The notes under the pieces were generated by a model. That model was not told the DNA's origin. It searched no databases and saw nothing but the letters and a program-made list of their open reading frames with translations. The position numbers were made by a program, and so were the translations under genes. From an uncultured Maricaulis sp. (GTDB taxonomy: Bacteria > Pseudomonadota > Alphaproteobacteria > Caulobacterales > Maricaulaceae), in assembly GCF_905480005.1 (NCBI RefSeq), contig NZ_CAJQOO010000008.1, forward strand, positions 1 through 64,000: a stretch of DNA of 64,000 bases, given 5' to 3'. Within the stretch, counting starts at the first letter, position 1, and every line of letters starts with the position of its first letter. Positions 51,241 through 61,809 of this stretch are shown here, in pieces.

Positions 51241-51665
51241 CGCTTGATCACCAGCAAGATGACGCAGGACAGCCAGACCAGGCAGGCCGCGACGAAAAGG
51301 CCGCCGCCATCGGCATTGGGATCAATGCCCAACGGTGTGAAGAGATGGAAGCTTATCGCCCCGCTCATGATTGCGAGTCCGAGTGCGCTGCCGGCGACCT
51401 GAAAACGCCGGAAAGCAGGTATAAATCCGATCAATAGCAATGCGGAAGCAAGGAGTTCTGCTGATCCGATCACGTATTGGCTAAAGAGACCGCTATGGTC
51501 AAACAGGCCCGCCGCGCCAAAACTGGCCGCCCAGCCATCAAGCCTGCCAAAGATTTCCTGTGTCTCCGGTGCGTCCGTGAACTTGTATCGCAGGGAGTCG
51601 AGAAAGATTGCCGAGACAAAGAGCGGCAGTCCGAAGCGGATGATGCGCGATAGCCAGATCATCAT
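51180..51665 (-). CDS. DoxX-like membrane protein
   Basis: Four-TM pattern; RYKFTDAPETQEIF, SAELLASALLLIGF. Confidence 0.7.
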   Translation of the reverse strand: MMIWLSRIIRFGLPLFVSAIFLDSLRYKFTDAPETQEIFGRLDGWAASFGAAGLFDHSGLFSQYVIGSAELLASALLLIGFIPAFRRFQVAGSALGLAIMSGAISFHLFTPLGIDPNADGGGLFVAACLVWLSCVILLVIKRQDLLALGCGVFRAFIPTNR

Positions 51666-51802
51666 GATGTGTATCTCCCGAGCTGACGCCCCGGGGCGTC
51701 ATTCAACAATCCTCGACGCAGGTGCGCCATCGATTGGCCGTGCGATATGGTCTATCAGCTTCACACGCGAGTCACCCTTTAGCGATCAATGCGGAGCGCC
51801 TC

Positions 51803-52933
51803 ATGCCACTTCACATCACCGACGCCTTCGACAGCGGCAATATCGCGGTTCTGGACGCAGCCGATCCGGGACGGGTCCGGCTGGAGATTCGCCGGGACAA
51901 GGACTCCGACTTCTATCAATGGTTCCATTTCCGGGTAACCGGCGCGATGGGCGAACAGCTCACCATGGCCATCGAGAATGCCGGCGGTGCAGCCTATCTG
52001 GAAGGCTGGCCCGGCTATCTGGCCTGCGCCTCTTATGACCGTGAGACCTGGTTCCGGATCGACACCGACTATGCCGAGGGCGTCCTCACCCTCCACCATA
52101 TCCCCGAAACTGACACAGTCTGGTTTGCCTATTTCGCGCCCTTCTCCATGGAGCGTCATCAGGACCTGATCGCCTGGGCCCAGCTGCATCACGCTGTCGA
52201 ACTGGAAGTCATTGGCGAGACGCTGGACGGCCAGAGCATGGACTTGCTGACGGTTGGCGAGGCCGACAGCGCGACGCGGACGATCTGGGTCACGGCGCGC
52301 CAGCACCCCGGCGAGACCATGGCGGAGTGGTGGATGGAGGGTTTTCTCGGTCGGCTCCTCGATGATGATGATCCCGTCGCCCGCAAGCTGCGCGAACACG
52401 CCGTCTTCCATATCGTGCCCAACATGAATCCCGACGGCTCCAAACGGGGTCATCTGCGGACCAATGCCAAGGGCGTCAATCTGAACCGGGAATGGGACAA
52501 GGCCTCGCTGGAGAATTCGCCCGAGGTCTTCCACGTCCTCAATCGCATGCGCGAGACCGGTATTGACCTGGCACTCGACGTCCATGGCGATGAGGCCCTG
52601 CCCTATAATTTCATCGCCGGCGGCGAAGGCGCGCCGAATTTCGATACACGCGGCCAGGAATTGCTGGACAGCTACAAGGACGCGCTCTGCCTCGCCAGCC
52701 CGGATTTCCAGACCGAGCATGGCTATGATGTTGATGCGCCGGGCACGGCGAACCTGTCTGTCTGCACCAACTACCTCGCCAATGAATTCAAATGCCTGGC
52801 GATGACGCTGGAAATGCCCTTCAAGGACAATGCCGATCTGCCCGATCCGGAATTCGGCTGGTCGCCGGAGCGGTGCCGCAAGCTGGGCGCCGCCAATCTG
52901 GATGCCATGCTGGCCCTGGTTCGCGAGCTTTAG
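51803..52933 (+). CDS. M14-family zinc carboxypeptidase (cytosolic CP-like)
   Basis: WVTARQHPGETMAEWWMEG, NMNPDGSKRGHLRTNAKGVNLNREW, LDVHGDE. Confidence 0.92.
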   Translation: MPLHITDAFDSGNIAVLDAADPGRVRLEIRRDKDSDFYQWFHFRVTGAMGEQLTMAIENAGGAAYLEGWPGYLACASYDRETWFRIDTDYAEGVLTLHHIPETDTVWFAYFAPFSMERHQDLIAWAQLHHAVELEVIGETLDGQSMDLLTVGEADSATRTIWVTARQHPGETMAEWWMEGFLGRLLDDDDPVARKLREHAVFHIVPNMNPDGSKRGHLRTNAKGVNLNREWDKASLENSPEVFHVLNRMRETGIDLALDVHGDEALPYNFIAGGEGAPNFDTRGQELLDSYKDALCLASPDFQTEHGYDVDAPGTANLSVCTNYLANEFKCLAMTLEMPFKDNADLPDPEFGWSPERCRKLGAANLDAMLALVREL

Positions 52934-52936
52934 ATC

Positions 52937-53383
52937 ATGACCATCTATGTCGATGCCGATGCCTGCCCGGTGAAGGATGAAATCATCCGTGTCGGTGAGC
53001 GCCACCGATGCGAAATGCTCTTTGTCTGTGATGGTGGACTGAGACGTCCCAATTCGCCGTGGGCGCGCCTGGTGATCGTCGAAGGCAAGCTCGATGCCGC
53101 CGATGACTGGATTGCCGAGCATATCGGGCCGGGCGATGTCTTTGTCACAGCGGACATCCCGCTGGCCGACCGTTGCATCAAGGCCGGCGCGATCGGCATT
53201 GATCCGCGCGGCAAGCTGTGGACAGAGGACAATATCGGGGCCTCGCTGGCGACCCGAAACCTGATGACCGATCTACGGGAGACCGGCGCCATGACCTCTG
53301 GTGCCAGACCCTTTGGCCCGAAAGACCGCTCTGCCTTCCTTGACGGAATGGAACGTGTCATGCGCGCGGCGGCAGCCCGATAG
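52937..53383 (+). CDS. YaiI/YqxD family protein (DUF188)
   Basis: [28 protein letters not shown]. Confidence 0.93.
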   Translation: MTIYVDADACPVKDEIIRVGERHRCEMLFVCDGGLRRPNSPWARLVIVEGKLDAADDWIAEHIGPGDVFVTADIPLADRCIKAGAIGIDPRGKLWTEDNIGASLATRNLMTDLRETGAMTSGARPFGPKDRSAFLDGMERVMRAAAAR

Positions 53384-53498
53384 CCGACAAAGCCCCGTTA
53401 TGCGCACACATTTGCGTGGGAACGTCTTGACGTGCACGGCAAGGCCCTCAGGATAGCAAACGATAGCCAATCCTGCCTTGAGCGGCAGATGGGGAGAA

Positions 53499-55367
53499 AT
53501 GATCATGAAACGATTGATGGCAGGCGTCGCATCCGGCGCCGTTTTGGCCGTACTGGCCGGTTGCAGCGCGCCGACAGACACGCCGGCCGCTGGCGATGAT
53601 AGCCAGGCTGCGAATACACCCGGTGAGACAGCCGTGACAGTGGCCGATGCAGGCCGCTTTCTGACCGATGCGGAAAGCGAGCTGCGGGAGTTCAGCGAAT
53701 TCGGCGCCCGCACGGCCTGGGTGCAGAATAACTTCATCACCTATGACACCAACTGGCTGCTCGAGCGCATGTCGACCCAGGGCACGGAAATGGCTGTGCG
53801 CCTGGCCACCGAGACCGCGCGCTATAATGAGCTCGACCTGTCGACCGAGATGGCGCGCAAGATGAACGTCCTGCGGGCCGGCATCACCCTGCCCGCCCCG
53901 TCGGACAGCGCCGCTGCCGCCCGTCTGTCCGAACTGACAACGCGCATGGGCTCGGCCTATTCCACCGGCCTGATGGAGATCGACGGCGAGATGGTCGATC
54001 ACAATGAGCTGGAAAACATCATGCGGACCAGCCGTGACCCTGAATTCCTGTCGCACGTCTGGGCTGGCTGGCGGGACAGCTATGCACCCGACCAGATGGC
54101 GACGGATTATGCCGAAATGGTTGATATCGCCAATGCCGGCGCCCGCGATCTGGGCTTCTCCGACCTCGCGGAAATGTGGCTCTCGAACTACGACATGCCG
54201 GCCGCCGAGATGGAAGCGGAAGTCGAGCGTCTCTGGGGACAGGTCGAACCGCTTTACGAGCAGCTTCACTGCTATGTCCGTGACGATCTCAGCGAGCTTT
54301 ATGGCGAAGACGTCCAGTCGGCCGACGGCCCGATCCGGGCTGACCTGCTTGGTAATATGTGGGCCCAGTCCTGGGCGGCGCTCAGCGATGTCGCCTCGGT
54401 CAGCGATGCGGGTCCGGCCTATGACCTGACCCAGCTACTGGTCGATGCCGAATATGATCCCATCCGGATGACGGAAACCGCTGAGACCTTCTTCACGTCA
54501 CTGGGGATGGCAGAGCTTCCGGACACGTTCTGGGACCGCTCCTTGATCACCCAGCCGCGCGATCGCCAGGTCGCCTGTCACGCCTCGGCCTGGAATCTGG
54601 ACAGCGAGGAAGATCTCCGCATCAAGATGTGCACACGCGTGAATGCGGACGATTTCGTCACCGTGCACCACGAGCTGGGACACAATTTCTATCAACGTGC
54701 CTATAATGATCAGGACTTCCTGTTCCAGGGCGGTGCCCATGACGGTTTCCACGAAGCCATTGGTGATTTCATCGCCCTGTCGGTGACGCCGGATTATCTG
54801 GTTCAGATCGGTCTGCTTGAGGCCGCTGATGTCCCTGACGCTTCCGCCGATCTCGGCCTGCTGATGGATACGGCGCTCGACAAGATCGCCTTCCTGCCCT
54901 TCGCGGTGATGATGGATCAGTGGCGCTGGCGTGTGCTGCGCGGCGAGATCCAGCCGGAAAACTACAATGAAGCCTGGTGGGAATTGCGCGAAAGCTATCA
55001 GGGTATTGTCCCGCCGGTGGATCGTGGCGCCAATGCCTTCGACCCGGGGTCAAAATACCATATCGCGAATAACGTGCCCTATCTGCGCTACTTCCTGAGC
55101 TTCATCATGCAGTTCCAGTTCCACGAAGCGGCTTGTGAGATGGCTGGCTGGGAAGGGCCTCTGCACCGTTGCTCGATCTACGGCAATGAAGAAGTCGGCG
55201 CGCGCTTCAACGCAATGATGGAAATGGGCGCCAGCCAGCCCTGGCCGGACGCGCTGGAGGCCTTTACCGGTACCCGCGAGATGGATGGCTCTGCCATCAT
55301 CGCCTACTTCCAGCCTCTGATGACGCATCTGGAAGAGCAGAACGCCACACGCGATTGCGGCTGGTAA
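53499..55367 (+). CDS. M2-family peptidyl-dipeptidase (ACE-like) lipoprotein
   Basis: Lipobox VLAGCS; VHHELGHNFYQRAYNDQDFLFQGGAHDGFHEAIGD. Confidence 0.93.
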   Translation: MIMKRLMAGVASGAVLAVLAGCSAPTDTPAAGDDSQAANTPGETAVTVADAGRFLTDAESELREFSEFGARTAWVQNNFITYDTNWLLERMSTQGTEMAVRLATETARYNELDLSTEMARKMNVLRAGITLPAPSDSAAAARLSELTTRMGSAYSTGLMEIDGEMVDHNELENIMRTSRDPEFLSHVWAGWRDSYAPDQMATDYAEMVDIANAGARDLGFSDLAEMWLSNYDMPAAEMEAEVERLWGQVEPLYEQLHCYVRDDLSELYGEDVQSADGPIRADLLGNMWAQSWAALSDVASVSDAGPAYDLTQLLVDAEYDPIRMTETAETFFTSLGMAELPDTFWDRSLITQPRDRQVACHASAWNLDSEEDLRIKMCTRVNADDFVTVHHELGHNFYQRAYNDQDFLFQGGAHDGFHEAIGDFIALSVTPDYLVQIGLLEAADVPDASADLGLLMDTALDKIAFLPFAVMMDQWRWRVLRGEIQPENYNEAWWELRESYQGIVPPVDRGANAFDPGSKYHIANNVPYLRYFLSFIMQFQFHEAACEMAGWEGPLHRCSIYGNEEVGARFNAMMEMGASQPWPDALEAFTGTREMDGSAIIAYFQPLMTHLEEQNATRDCGW

Positions 55368-55388
55368 GCGACTTCAATCGACACGCTG

Positions 55389-55419
55389 AAAAGGCGGCTC
55401 CTCCCGGGGCCGCCTTTTT
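55389..55419 (+). terminator. Intrinsic terminator downstream of M2 peptidase
   Basis: AAAAGGCGGC...GCCGCCTTTTT hairpin plus T-run. Confidence 0.85.
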
Positions 55420-55426
55420 GCGTGGG

Positions 55427-56017
55427 CTATCCGCCGAGGAAGACGCGTTCGATGCTCCACCACAGCGCCATCAGCGCAATCAGCCCGGAGGCGATCCGGA
55501 CCAGCCATGGATACCAGGCGGCGTCGGCAAACCGGTGCAATGCCAGCCAGCACGCGGCGATGATTGTCAGTTGCCCGGCTTCGACTCCGACATTGAAGCT
55601 CAACAGCGAGGGCAGGATCTGGTCCTGCGGCAGGCCGTAATCGGTGAGGACACCGGCGAAGCCCAGACCATGGAAGAGACCGAAGCCGAAAACGATCGCC
55701 GGGCGCCAGCGAGGCATGTCCTTGAAGACCAGATTCTCGATCGCCACAAAGGCGATGGACAGGGCAATGATCGGCTCGACAATTGCGGCATCGAGACTGA
55801 CATAACCGAGGACGGCAAGGCCCAGCGTGATCGTGTGCGCGAGGGTGAAGGCCGATATCTGCCAGATCAGCGGCCTGATGCGTGTCGAGGCAAAGAAGAG
55901 CGCGAGCACAAAAAGGATATGGTCCAGTCCGCGCGGCAGGATGTGGATATAGCCCTGCTGCAGATAGAGCCCGATGACATCCCACACTGTCTGTTCGCTT
56001 GCGGCTTCCATCGCCAC
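55427..56017 (-). CDS. HupE/UreJ-family membrane protein
   Basis: GLDHILFVLALFF, FTLAHTITLGLA, GFGLFHGLGFAGVL. Confidence 0.88.
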   Translation of the reverse strand: MAMEAASEQTVWDVIGLYLQQGYIHILPRGLDHILFVLALFFASTRIRPLIWQISAFTLAHTITLGLAVLGYVSLDAAIVEPIIALSIAFVAIENLVFKDMPRWRPAIVFGFGLFHGLGFAGVLTDYGLPQDQILPSLLSFNVGVEAGQLTIIAACWLALHRFADAAWYPWLVRIASGLIALMALWWSIERVFLGG

Positions 56018-56174
56018 CTCCCCGGAAGTTCCGCGGCAAGCTAGGCAAGCCCCGGGCCGGCTTCAAGCGTCGCGCGCGGTTGCCAGTACGCCGACTTAAC
56101 CCCTACACCTTCGACAACGACGACGGTGCCGGCGAGTCGCTCAGGCTTGCGGCCGGAGAACGGGGAGTATCGGT

Positions 56175-57023
56175 ATGAGCGAGACGTTTTCGTCCCGGGT
56201 GGACGTGTCCGGCGAGGACATTCACTGGGACTTCAAGGACGAGATGTCCTATGGCGGCTATCTCGCGCTCGACACCCTGCTCGCCGCGCAAAAACCGTTG
56301 ACCGATGAGCATGACGAAATGCTGTTCGTGGTCATCCATCATGTCGCCGAGCTCTGGATGAAACTCGTTCTCCACGAGACCGAAGCCGCAATGGGCGATC
56401 TGTGCCGTGATGATGCCGGTCCAGCGCTCAAGAAATTCGCCCGCGTCAGCCGTATCCAGGAGCAGTTGATCCAGGCCTGGGATGTTCTCGCGACCATGAC
56501 CCCGGCCGATTATCTGGCCTTCCGGGACAAGCTCGGCGCATCATCCGGCTTCCAGTCCTTCCAGTATCGAACGCTGGAATACCGTCTCGGCAACAAGAAT
56601 GCCGCCCTTGCCCGCGTCCATGCCAGCAATCCGCCCGCGCGCACGATGGTGGAAGGCGCCCTGAACGCGCCGAGCCTGTGGGATGAAACCCTGCGCTGGC
56701 TCAGCCGCAAGGGCTATGACATCCCCGCCGACAAGCTCGAGCGTGACTGGTCCGAGCCCTATGAGGCGAGCGAGGCGGTCGAAGACATCTGGCGCACGAT
56801 CTACCGCGATAGCGACACCCATTGGGAGGCCTATGAGCTGGGCGAAAAACTCGTCGATCTCGAGCATAAATTCCAGCAATGGCGTTTCAACCACATGAAA
56901 ACCGTCGAGCGGATTATCGGCTATCGCCGCGGAACGGGCGGGACGGGCGGCGTGTCCTACCTGGTAAAGGCGCTCGATCTCCGCTTCTTCCCGGAAATCT
57001 GGACCGTCCGGACCTCGCTCTGA
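56175..57023 (+). CDS. kynA: Tryptophan 2,3-dioxygenase
   Basis: SYGGYLALDTLLAAQKP, HDEMLFVVIHHVAELWMKL, GFQSFQYRTLEYRLGNK, GTGGTGGVSYL. Confidence 0.97.
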   Translation: MSETFSSRVDVSGEDIHWDFKDEMSYGGYLALDTLLAAQKPLTDEHDEMLFVVIHHVAELWMKLVLHETEAAMGDLCRDDAGPALKKFARVSRIQEQLIQAWDVLATMTPADYLAFRDKLGASSGFQSFQYRTLEYRLGNKNAALARVHASNPPARTMVEGALNAPSLWDETLRWLSRKGYDIPADKLERDWSEPYEASEAVEDIWRTIYRDSDTHWEAYELGEKLVDLEHKFQQWRFNHMKTVERIIGYRRGTGGTGGVSYLVKALDLRFFPEIWTVRTSL

Positions 57024-57028
57024 TCGCC

Positions 57029-57658
57029 ATGGCCAAGCTCTGGGACATCTCTCAAACCCTGCGCGCCGGTTTGCCCGTCTGGCCCGGCGACACCGCATTC
57101 GCCTGCGATGAAGTCTGGACTATCGGGCCTGATTGCCCGGTCCGGGTCTCGCGCCTGACCTTGTCGACCCACAGCGGTGCCCATGCCGATGCGCCCAGCC
57201 ATTATGACCCCGCCGGGGATGACATGGCGGCGGCGGACATCGCCCTCTATGTCGGGCCCTGCCGCCTGATCACGGCGCAAGGCAATAGCGCCCATGTCCG
57301 TCCGGAGGATATTGATTGGGCGATTATCGGCCCGGCGGAGCGCGTACTGATCCGCACCTATTCGCATTTCCCCCATGAGACATGGGACAGTCGGTTTCGG
57401 GCCATTCACGCGGACACGATCACGGCACTGGCTGCCGCCGGATGCCGGCTCGTCGGATTGGACTCGGCCTCGCTGGACCCCGAAACCTCCAAGACAATGG
57501 ACGCTCACCATGCAGTGAAGCGACATGGCATGCGGATATTGGAAGGGCTCGTCTTCGACGACGTTCCGGACGGTGCCTATGAATTGATCGCCCTGCCCCT
57601 GAAGATTGCCGGCGCCGATGCCGCGCCGGTCCGGGCTGTGCTGAGAGAGCTGACATGA
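57029..57658 (+). CDS. kynB: Kynurenine formamidase
   Basis: WDISQTLRAGLPVWPGDT, STHSGAHADAPSHYD. Confidence 0.95.
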   Translation: MAKLWDISQTLRAGLPVWPGDTAFACDEVWTIGPDCPVRVSRLTLSTHSGAHADAPSHYDPAGDDMAAADIALYVGPCRLITAQGNSAHVRPEDIDWAIIGPAERVLIRTYSHFPHETWDSRFRAIHADTITALAAAGCRLVGLDSASLDPETSKTMDAHHAVKRHGMRILEGLVFDDVPDGAYELIALPLKIAGADAAPVRAVLRELT

Positions 57659-58884
57659 AAACACGCGACGATATCAAGGCCCTCGATGCCGCCGATCCCC
57701 TGACGGGCTTCAAATCCCGTTTCGACCTGCCCGATGGTGTCATCTATCTGGACGGTAATTCGCTCGGCGCGCGACCCGCCAGTGTCCCGGCTCGCATGGA
57801 ACAGGTCCTGCAGCAGGAATGGGGCGAGGACCTGATCCGGTCCTGGAATACGCATGACTGGATCAATGCCCCGCGCCGGCTGGGTGCCAAGATTGCCAGA
57901 CTGATCGGTGCAGACGCCGATGAAGTGCTGGCTGGCGAATCGACCTCCGTGAATATTTTCAAAGCCTTGTGCGCCTGTCTTCAACTTGCACCGCAGCGAT
58001 CCGTCATCCTTTCGGAAACCGGAAATTTCCCGACAGACGCCTATATGATGGAGGGGCTGGCGACACTTTCGGGCGGCCGCATCCGGCAGCGCCTGGTCGA
58101 GACATCCGAGCTCGCCAACGCGCTCGATGACGAGGTCGCGGCATTGCTCCTGACGCACACGAATTACAAGTCGGGACGCCTTCACGACATGAAGGCATTG
58201 ACCGGCCTGGCCCAGGCCAGGGGCATTCCGGTGATCTGGGATCTCAGCCATTCAGCCGGCGCCCTTCCCGTTGAACTCAATACCTGCGGTGCCGATTTTG
58301 CCGTTGGCTGCGGCTATAAATACCTCAATGGCGGCCCGGGTGCGCCAGCCTTTCTCTTCGTGGCCAAACGCCATCAGGAAACGGTGTCGCCCGTCCTCTC
58401 AGGATGGCTGGGCCATGCCCGCCCCTTTGCGTTCGAAGAGCATTATGCGCCGGCGCCGGGCATTGACCGCTTCCAGTGCGGAACGCCGGCCATTCTCGGC
58501 ATGGCAGCGCTGGAGTGCGGCCTCGACATCATGCTGGAAGCCGACATGGACGCGATCCGGGCCAAGTCACAGGCCTTGGGCGATCTATTCATTGAGCAGG
58601 TCGAAGGCAGGCTGGACGGGTTCGAGCTGCGCAGCCCGCGTGACCCGGCGCAGCGCGGTTCGCAGGTCTCCTTCGCCCATCCGGACGGCTATCCGATCAT
58701 GCAGGCCCTGATCGCGCGCGGCGTGATCGGTGACTTCCGCGCGCCGGATATTCTGCGCTTCGGGTTCACGCCGCTTTATGTGGGCTATGAGGATGTTGCC
58801 CGGGCTGTGGATCATCTGGTCGAGGTCATGACCGCGCAGGAGTGGCGAGAGCCCCGCTTCAACCAGCGAGCCGCGGTCACTTGA
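57655..58884 (+). CDS. kynU: Kynureninase
   Basis: IYLDGNSLGARP, WDLSHSAGALPVEL, CGYKYLNGGPGAPAFLFVA. Confidence 0.96.
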   Translation: MKTRDDIKALDAADPLTGFKSRFDLPDGVIYLDGNSLGARPASVPARMEQVLQQEWGEDLIRSWNTHDWINAPRRLGAKIARLIGADADEVLAGESTSVNIFKALCACLQLAPQRSVILSETGNFPTDAYMMEGLATLSGGRIRQRLVETSELANALDDEVAALLLTHTNYKSGRLHDMKALTGLAQARGIPVIWDLSHSAGALPVELNTCGADFAVGCGYKYLNGGPGAPAFLFVAKRHQETVSPVLSGWLGHARPFAFEEHYAPAPGIDRFQCGTPAILGMAALECGLDIMLEADMDAIRAKSQALGDLFIEQVEGRLDGFELRSPRDPAQRGSQVSFAHPDGYPIMQALIARGVIGDFRAPDILRFGFTPLYVGYEDVARAVDHLVEVMTAQEWREPRFNQRAAVT

Positions 58885-59018
58885 GCCCAGCCGAATTTCG
58901 CACTGGCGAAGGCCCGTCGAGCCTGTCACACAGGCGCTTCAACCGGCCTCGACTTGCCGATACTGTCCCACCAGCCCTGCCGCTTTGATCGCGGCCGCTT
59001 GAGCCCGAGGAGTTTTCC

Positions 59019-59285
59019 ATGCGCCAGTTCTACGTCTTCATCAAATGCGAGCTCGGCCACACCTATGACGTTGCGGCCAAACTGGTCGACAATCTCGACG
59101 AGGCCCCCATGGTCCACTCCATCTCCGGCGCATTCGACCTGCTGGCCCGCTTCACGCTCCAGGACGAGGCCGATATCGGTCGTTTCGTGAATCAGAAGGT
59201 GCAGACCATCGCGGGCATCAAGGATACGCAGACCATCATCTGCTTCAACGCCTTCACGCGCGATCAGGGTCTGGGAGACGACTAG
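59019..59285 (+). CDS. Stand-alone Lrp/AsnC ligand-binding (RAM) domain protein
   Basis: FYVFIKCELGHTYDVAAKLVDNLDEAPMVHSISGAFDLLARF; no HTH. Confidence 0.85.
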   Translation: MRQFYVFIKCELGHTYDVAAKLVDNLDEAPMVHSISGAFDLLARFTLQDEADIGRFVNQKVQTIAGIKDTQTIICFNAFTRDQGLGDD

Positions 59286-59340
59286 TCGAGCGTCAACGAC
59301 GCGTCCCTACCTTCATCATCGCAACTCAGCGAGTACCGCC

Positions 59341-60726
59341 ATGCATTTCGGTGTTTTCGACCTTTTCAAGATCGGCGTCGGCCCATCCAGCTCGCACACC
59401 GTCGGGCCGATGAAGGCCGGCAAGGTCTTCGTCGAGCGCGTGATGGCGGAAGAGGCGCAGCGCCCGATCGCACGCCTGCAGACCGAACTCTACGGATCCC
59501 TGGCCCTGACCGGGCTGGGCCATGGCACAGACACGGCCGTCCTCCTGGGACTGGAAGGCCATGATCCGGCGCGGATCAATCCGGACACCATCCCGGACCG
59601 ACTTGCGCGCATCCGCTCCGAACACACACTCCGCCTCAGCGATGGTCGGCAGATTGCGTTCGAGGAGCGCAAGGATCTCGATTTCCGCGGTGATATCCGC
59701 CTTCCCTTCCATTCCAATGCGCTCAAATTCCGGGCTCTCGATGACGCCGGCGAGATCATCCGCGAGGAGATCTGGTATTCGATCGGCGGCGGCTTCGTGA
59801 TCGACGAACACGAGGCGGGGCGCAATTCCGCCGCTGATGTGAAGGAAGGCGAACCCTATCCTTTCAACTCGGCCGCAGAACTGCTGGAGATCGGCGAGCG
59901 CACGGGCCTGTCCATCTATCGCATCATGCTGGCCAATGAACGGACATTCCTGCCCGACGACACGATCCGCGCGGGTATTGAAGGCCTATGGCGAGCCATG
60001 GAGGACTGCATTGACCGCGGCCTCAAGCAGGATGGCGTCCTGCCTGGCGGCCTCAATGTAAAGCGTCGCGCGCCCAAGATGAATCGCGACCTGATTGCCG
60101 AGCCGGTCGATCCCAAGACGGACCCGCTCGCCGCCATGGACTGGATCAATCTGTGGGCCATGGCCGTGAACGAGGAGAACGCCGCCGGTGGACGTGTGGT
60201 GACGGCCCCCACCAATGGCGCCGCCGGGATCATTCCGGCCGTCGCGCGCTATTTCGACAAATATCACCGGGACCAGGATGATGAGGAGGCGCTGCAGCGT
60301 TTCTTCCTGACCGCCGCGGCGATCGGGTCCCTTTACAAGAAAAACGCCTCCATCTCCGGGGCTGAAGCAGGGTGTCAGGGGGAAGTTGGCGTCGCCTGCT
60401 CCATGGCCGCTGCCGCGCTCGCGGCTGCCATGGGGGCGAATAACGCCCAGATCGAGGACGCGGCTGAGATCGGCATGGAGCACAATCTCGGCCTGACCTG
60501 CGACCCGGTCGGCGGTCTCGTGCAAATTCCCTGTATTGAACGCAATGCCATTGGCGCCATCAAGGCCATCGACGCCGCGCGCCTTGCGCTTAGAGCGACC
60601 TCATCGGACATGAAGGTTTCGCTCGATCAAGTTATTGAAACGATGCGCCAGACCGGTGTCGACATGCAGGAAAAGTACAAGGAAACGAGCCAGGGCGGAC
60701 TGGCCGTGAACGTGGTCGCGTGTTGA
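59341..60726 (+). CDS. sdaA: L-serine ammonia-lyase (single-polypeptide)
   Basis: [55 protein letters not shown]. Confidence 0.96.
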   Translation: MHFGVFDLFKIGVGPSSSHTVGPMKAGKVFVERVMAEEAQRPIARLQTELYGSLALTGLGHGTDTAVLLGLEGHDPARINPDTIPDRLARIRSEHTLRLSDGRQIAFEERKDLDFRGDIRLPFHSNALKFRALDDAGEIIREEIWYSIGGGFVIDEHEAGRNSAADVKEGEPYPFNSAAELLEIGERTGLSIYRIMLANERTFLPDDTIRAGIEGLWRAMEDCIDRGLKQDGVLPGGLNVKRRAPKMNRDLIAEPVDPKTDPLAAMDWINLWAMAVNEENAAGGRVVTAPTNGAAGIIPAVARYFDKYHRDQDDEEALQRFFLTAAAIGSLYKKNASISGAEAGCQGEVGVACSMAAAALAAAMGANNAQIEDAAEIGMEHNLGLTCDPVGGLVQIPCIERNAIGAIKAIDAARLALRATSSDMKVSLDQVIETMRQTGVDMQEKYKETSQGGLAVNVVAC

Positions 60727-61788
60727 TCAGGCGTCCTCGCCGAGCTCGCTGACCGTGCGCCCCTCGGCCAGGGTTTCCGCGCCGGAGACCACGACCCGCT
60801 GGCCAATCTCCACCTCGCCATCGATCGCGATAAAGCCATCTGTCCGAACGCCGGGCACGACCGCAATCTGGTGTGCGACATCCTCTTCATCGACGACAAA
60901 GACGAAATTCCCGTTTGCCCGCAGGATAACCGCATCATATGGCGCGGCGAGTTGTGTCCGGGGTGTCTCGGTGGGCAAGGCGACCCGCGCCGCCGATCCG
61001 ATGATCCAGTCGGAGCCCTCCAGATCAATGCGAACCTCAAAAGTGCGCGAAACGGCATCGCCGACCGGGATGATTGCGCGGATCGGCGCCCGCACTGACG
61101 TGCTGTCCGACAAGGACAGCGTGACATCCATCCCGACCTGGAGATACGGCGCAACAGCCACCGGGACCTGCGCCACGGCTTCCTTGTGCTCGATATCCAC
61201 CAGGCGAGCGATATCACGCCCCGGCGCCGATAATTCACCGACCTGGATCAGGCGCTCTGCCACCCGTCCGGCGAAGGGCGCACGGATCTGTGTACGCTCC
61301 AGAGCCAGTTCGGCGCGATCGAGGGCTGAACGCGACTCGCGCGCATCCTGGACCGCAAGATCACGGGCCAGCTCGACCTCACGCAAGCGCGTGGCCGGCA
61401 CTGTGCCGTTTTCTGCCAATTGTTGATAACGCGACGCCTCGGCATTCTGATAGCTCGCATTGGCTGCGGCGCGGGTATGGCGCGCGCGGGCGGATTCAAG
61501 CTCGATACGCGCCTGGCGATCATCCATCTGGGCGATCAATCCCCCCTCTCCGACTTCATCACCGGGCTCGGCAATGAAGGTGATCCGGCCGGACGCCTCC
61601 GCGGCGATCTGGGCATCATTGCGCGACATCACGCTCGCCGGTGTGTTGATCGTCCGCGACATGTCGAGCGAGACGACTTCCGAGGTTCGAACGACGGCCG
61701 GTGGCGGCGCCTGTTGCGCCAGAGCAGCCGGGCTGGCCAGGGCCAGGGTCAGCGGCGCGAGCGCCAGGGTGAGAGTACGAGCCAGCAT
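60727..61788 (-). CDS. RND efflux periplasmic adaptor
   Basis: GRITFIAEPGDEVGEGGLIAQMDDRQARIEL, IRAPFAGRVAERLIQVGELSAPG. Confidence 0.93.
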   Translation of the reverse strand: MLARTLTLALAPLTLALASPAALAQQAPPPAVVRTSEVVSLDMSRTINTPASVMSRNDAQIAAEASGRITFIAEPGDEVGEGGLIAQMDDRQARIELESARARHTRAAANASYQNAEASRYQQLAENGTVPATRLREVELARDLAVQDARESRSALDRAELALERTQIRAPFAGRVAERLIQVGELSAPGRDIARLVDIEHKEAVAQVPVAVAPYLQVGMDVTLSLSDSTSVRAPIRAIIPVGDAVSRTFEVRIDLEGSDWIIGSAARVALPTETPRTQLAAPYDAVILRANGNFVFVVDEEDVAHQIAVVPGVRTDGFIAIDGEVEIGQRVVVSGAETLAEGRTVSELGEDA

Positions 61789-61809
61789 GGTGTGTCTCCG
61801 CAGATCAGC

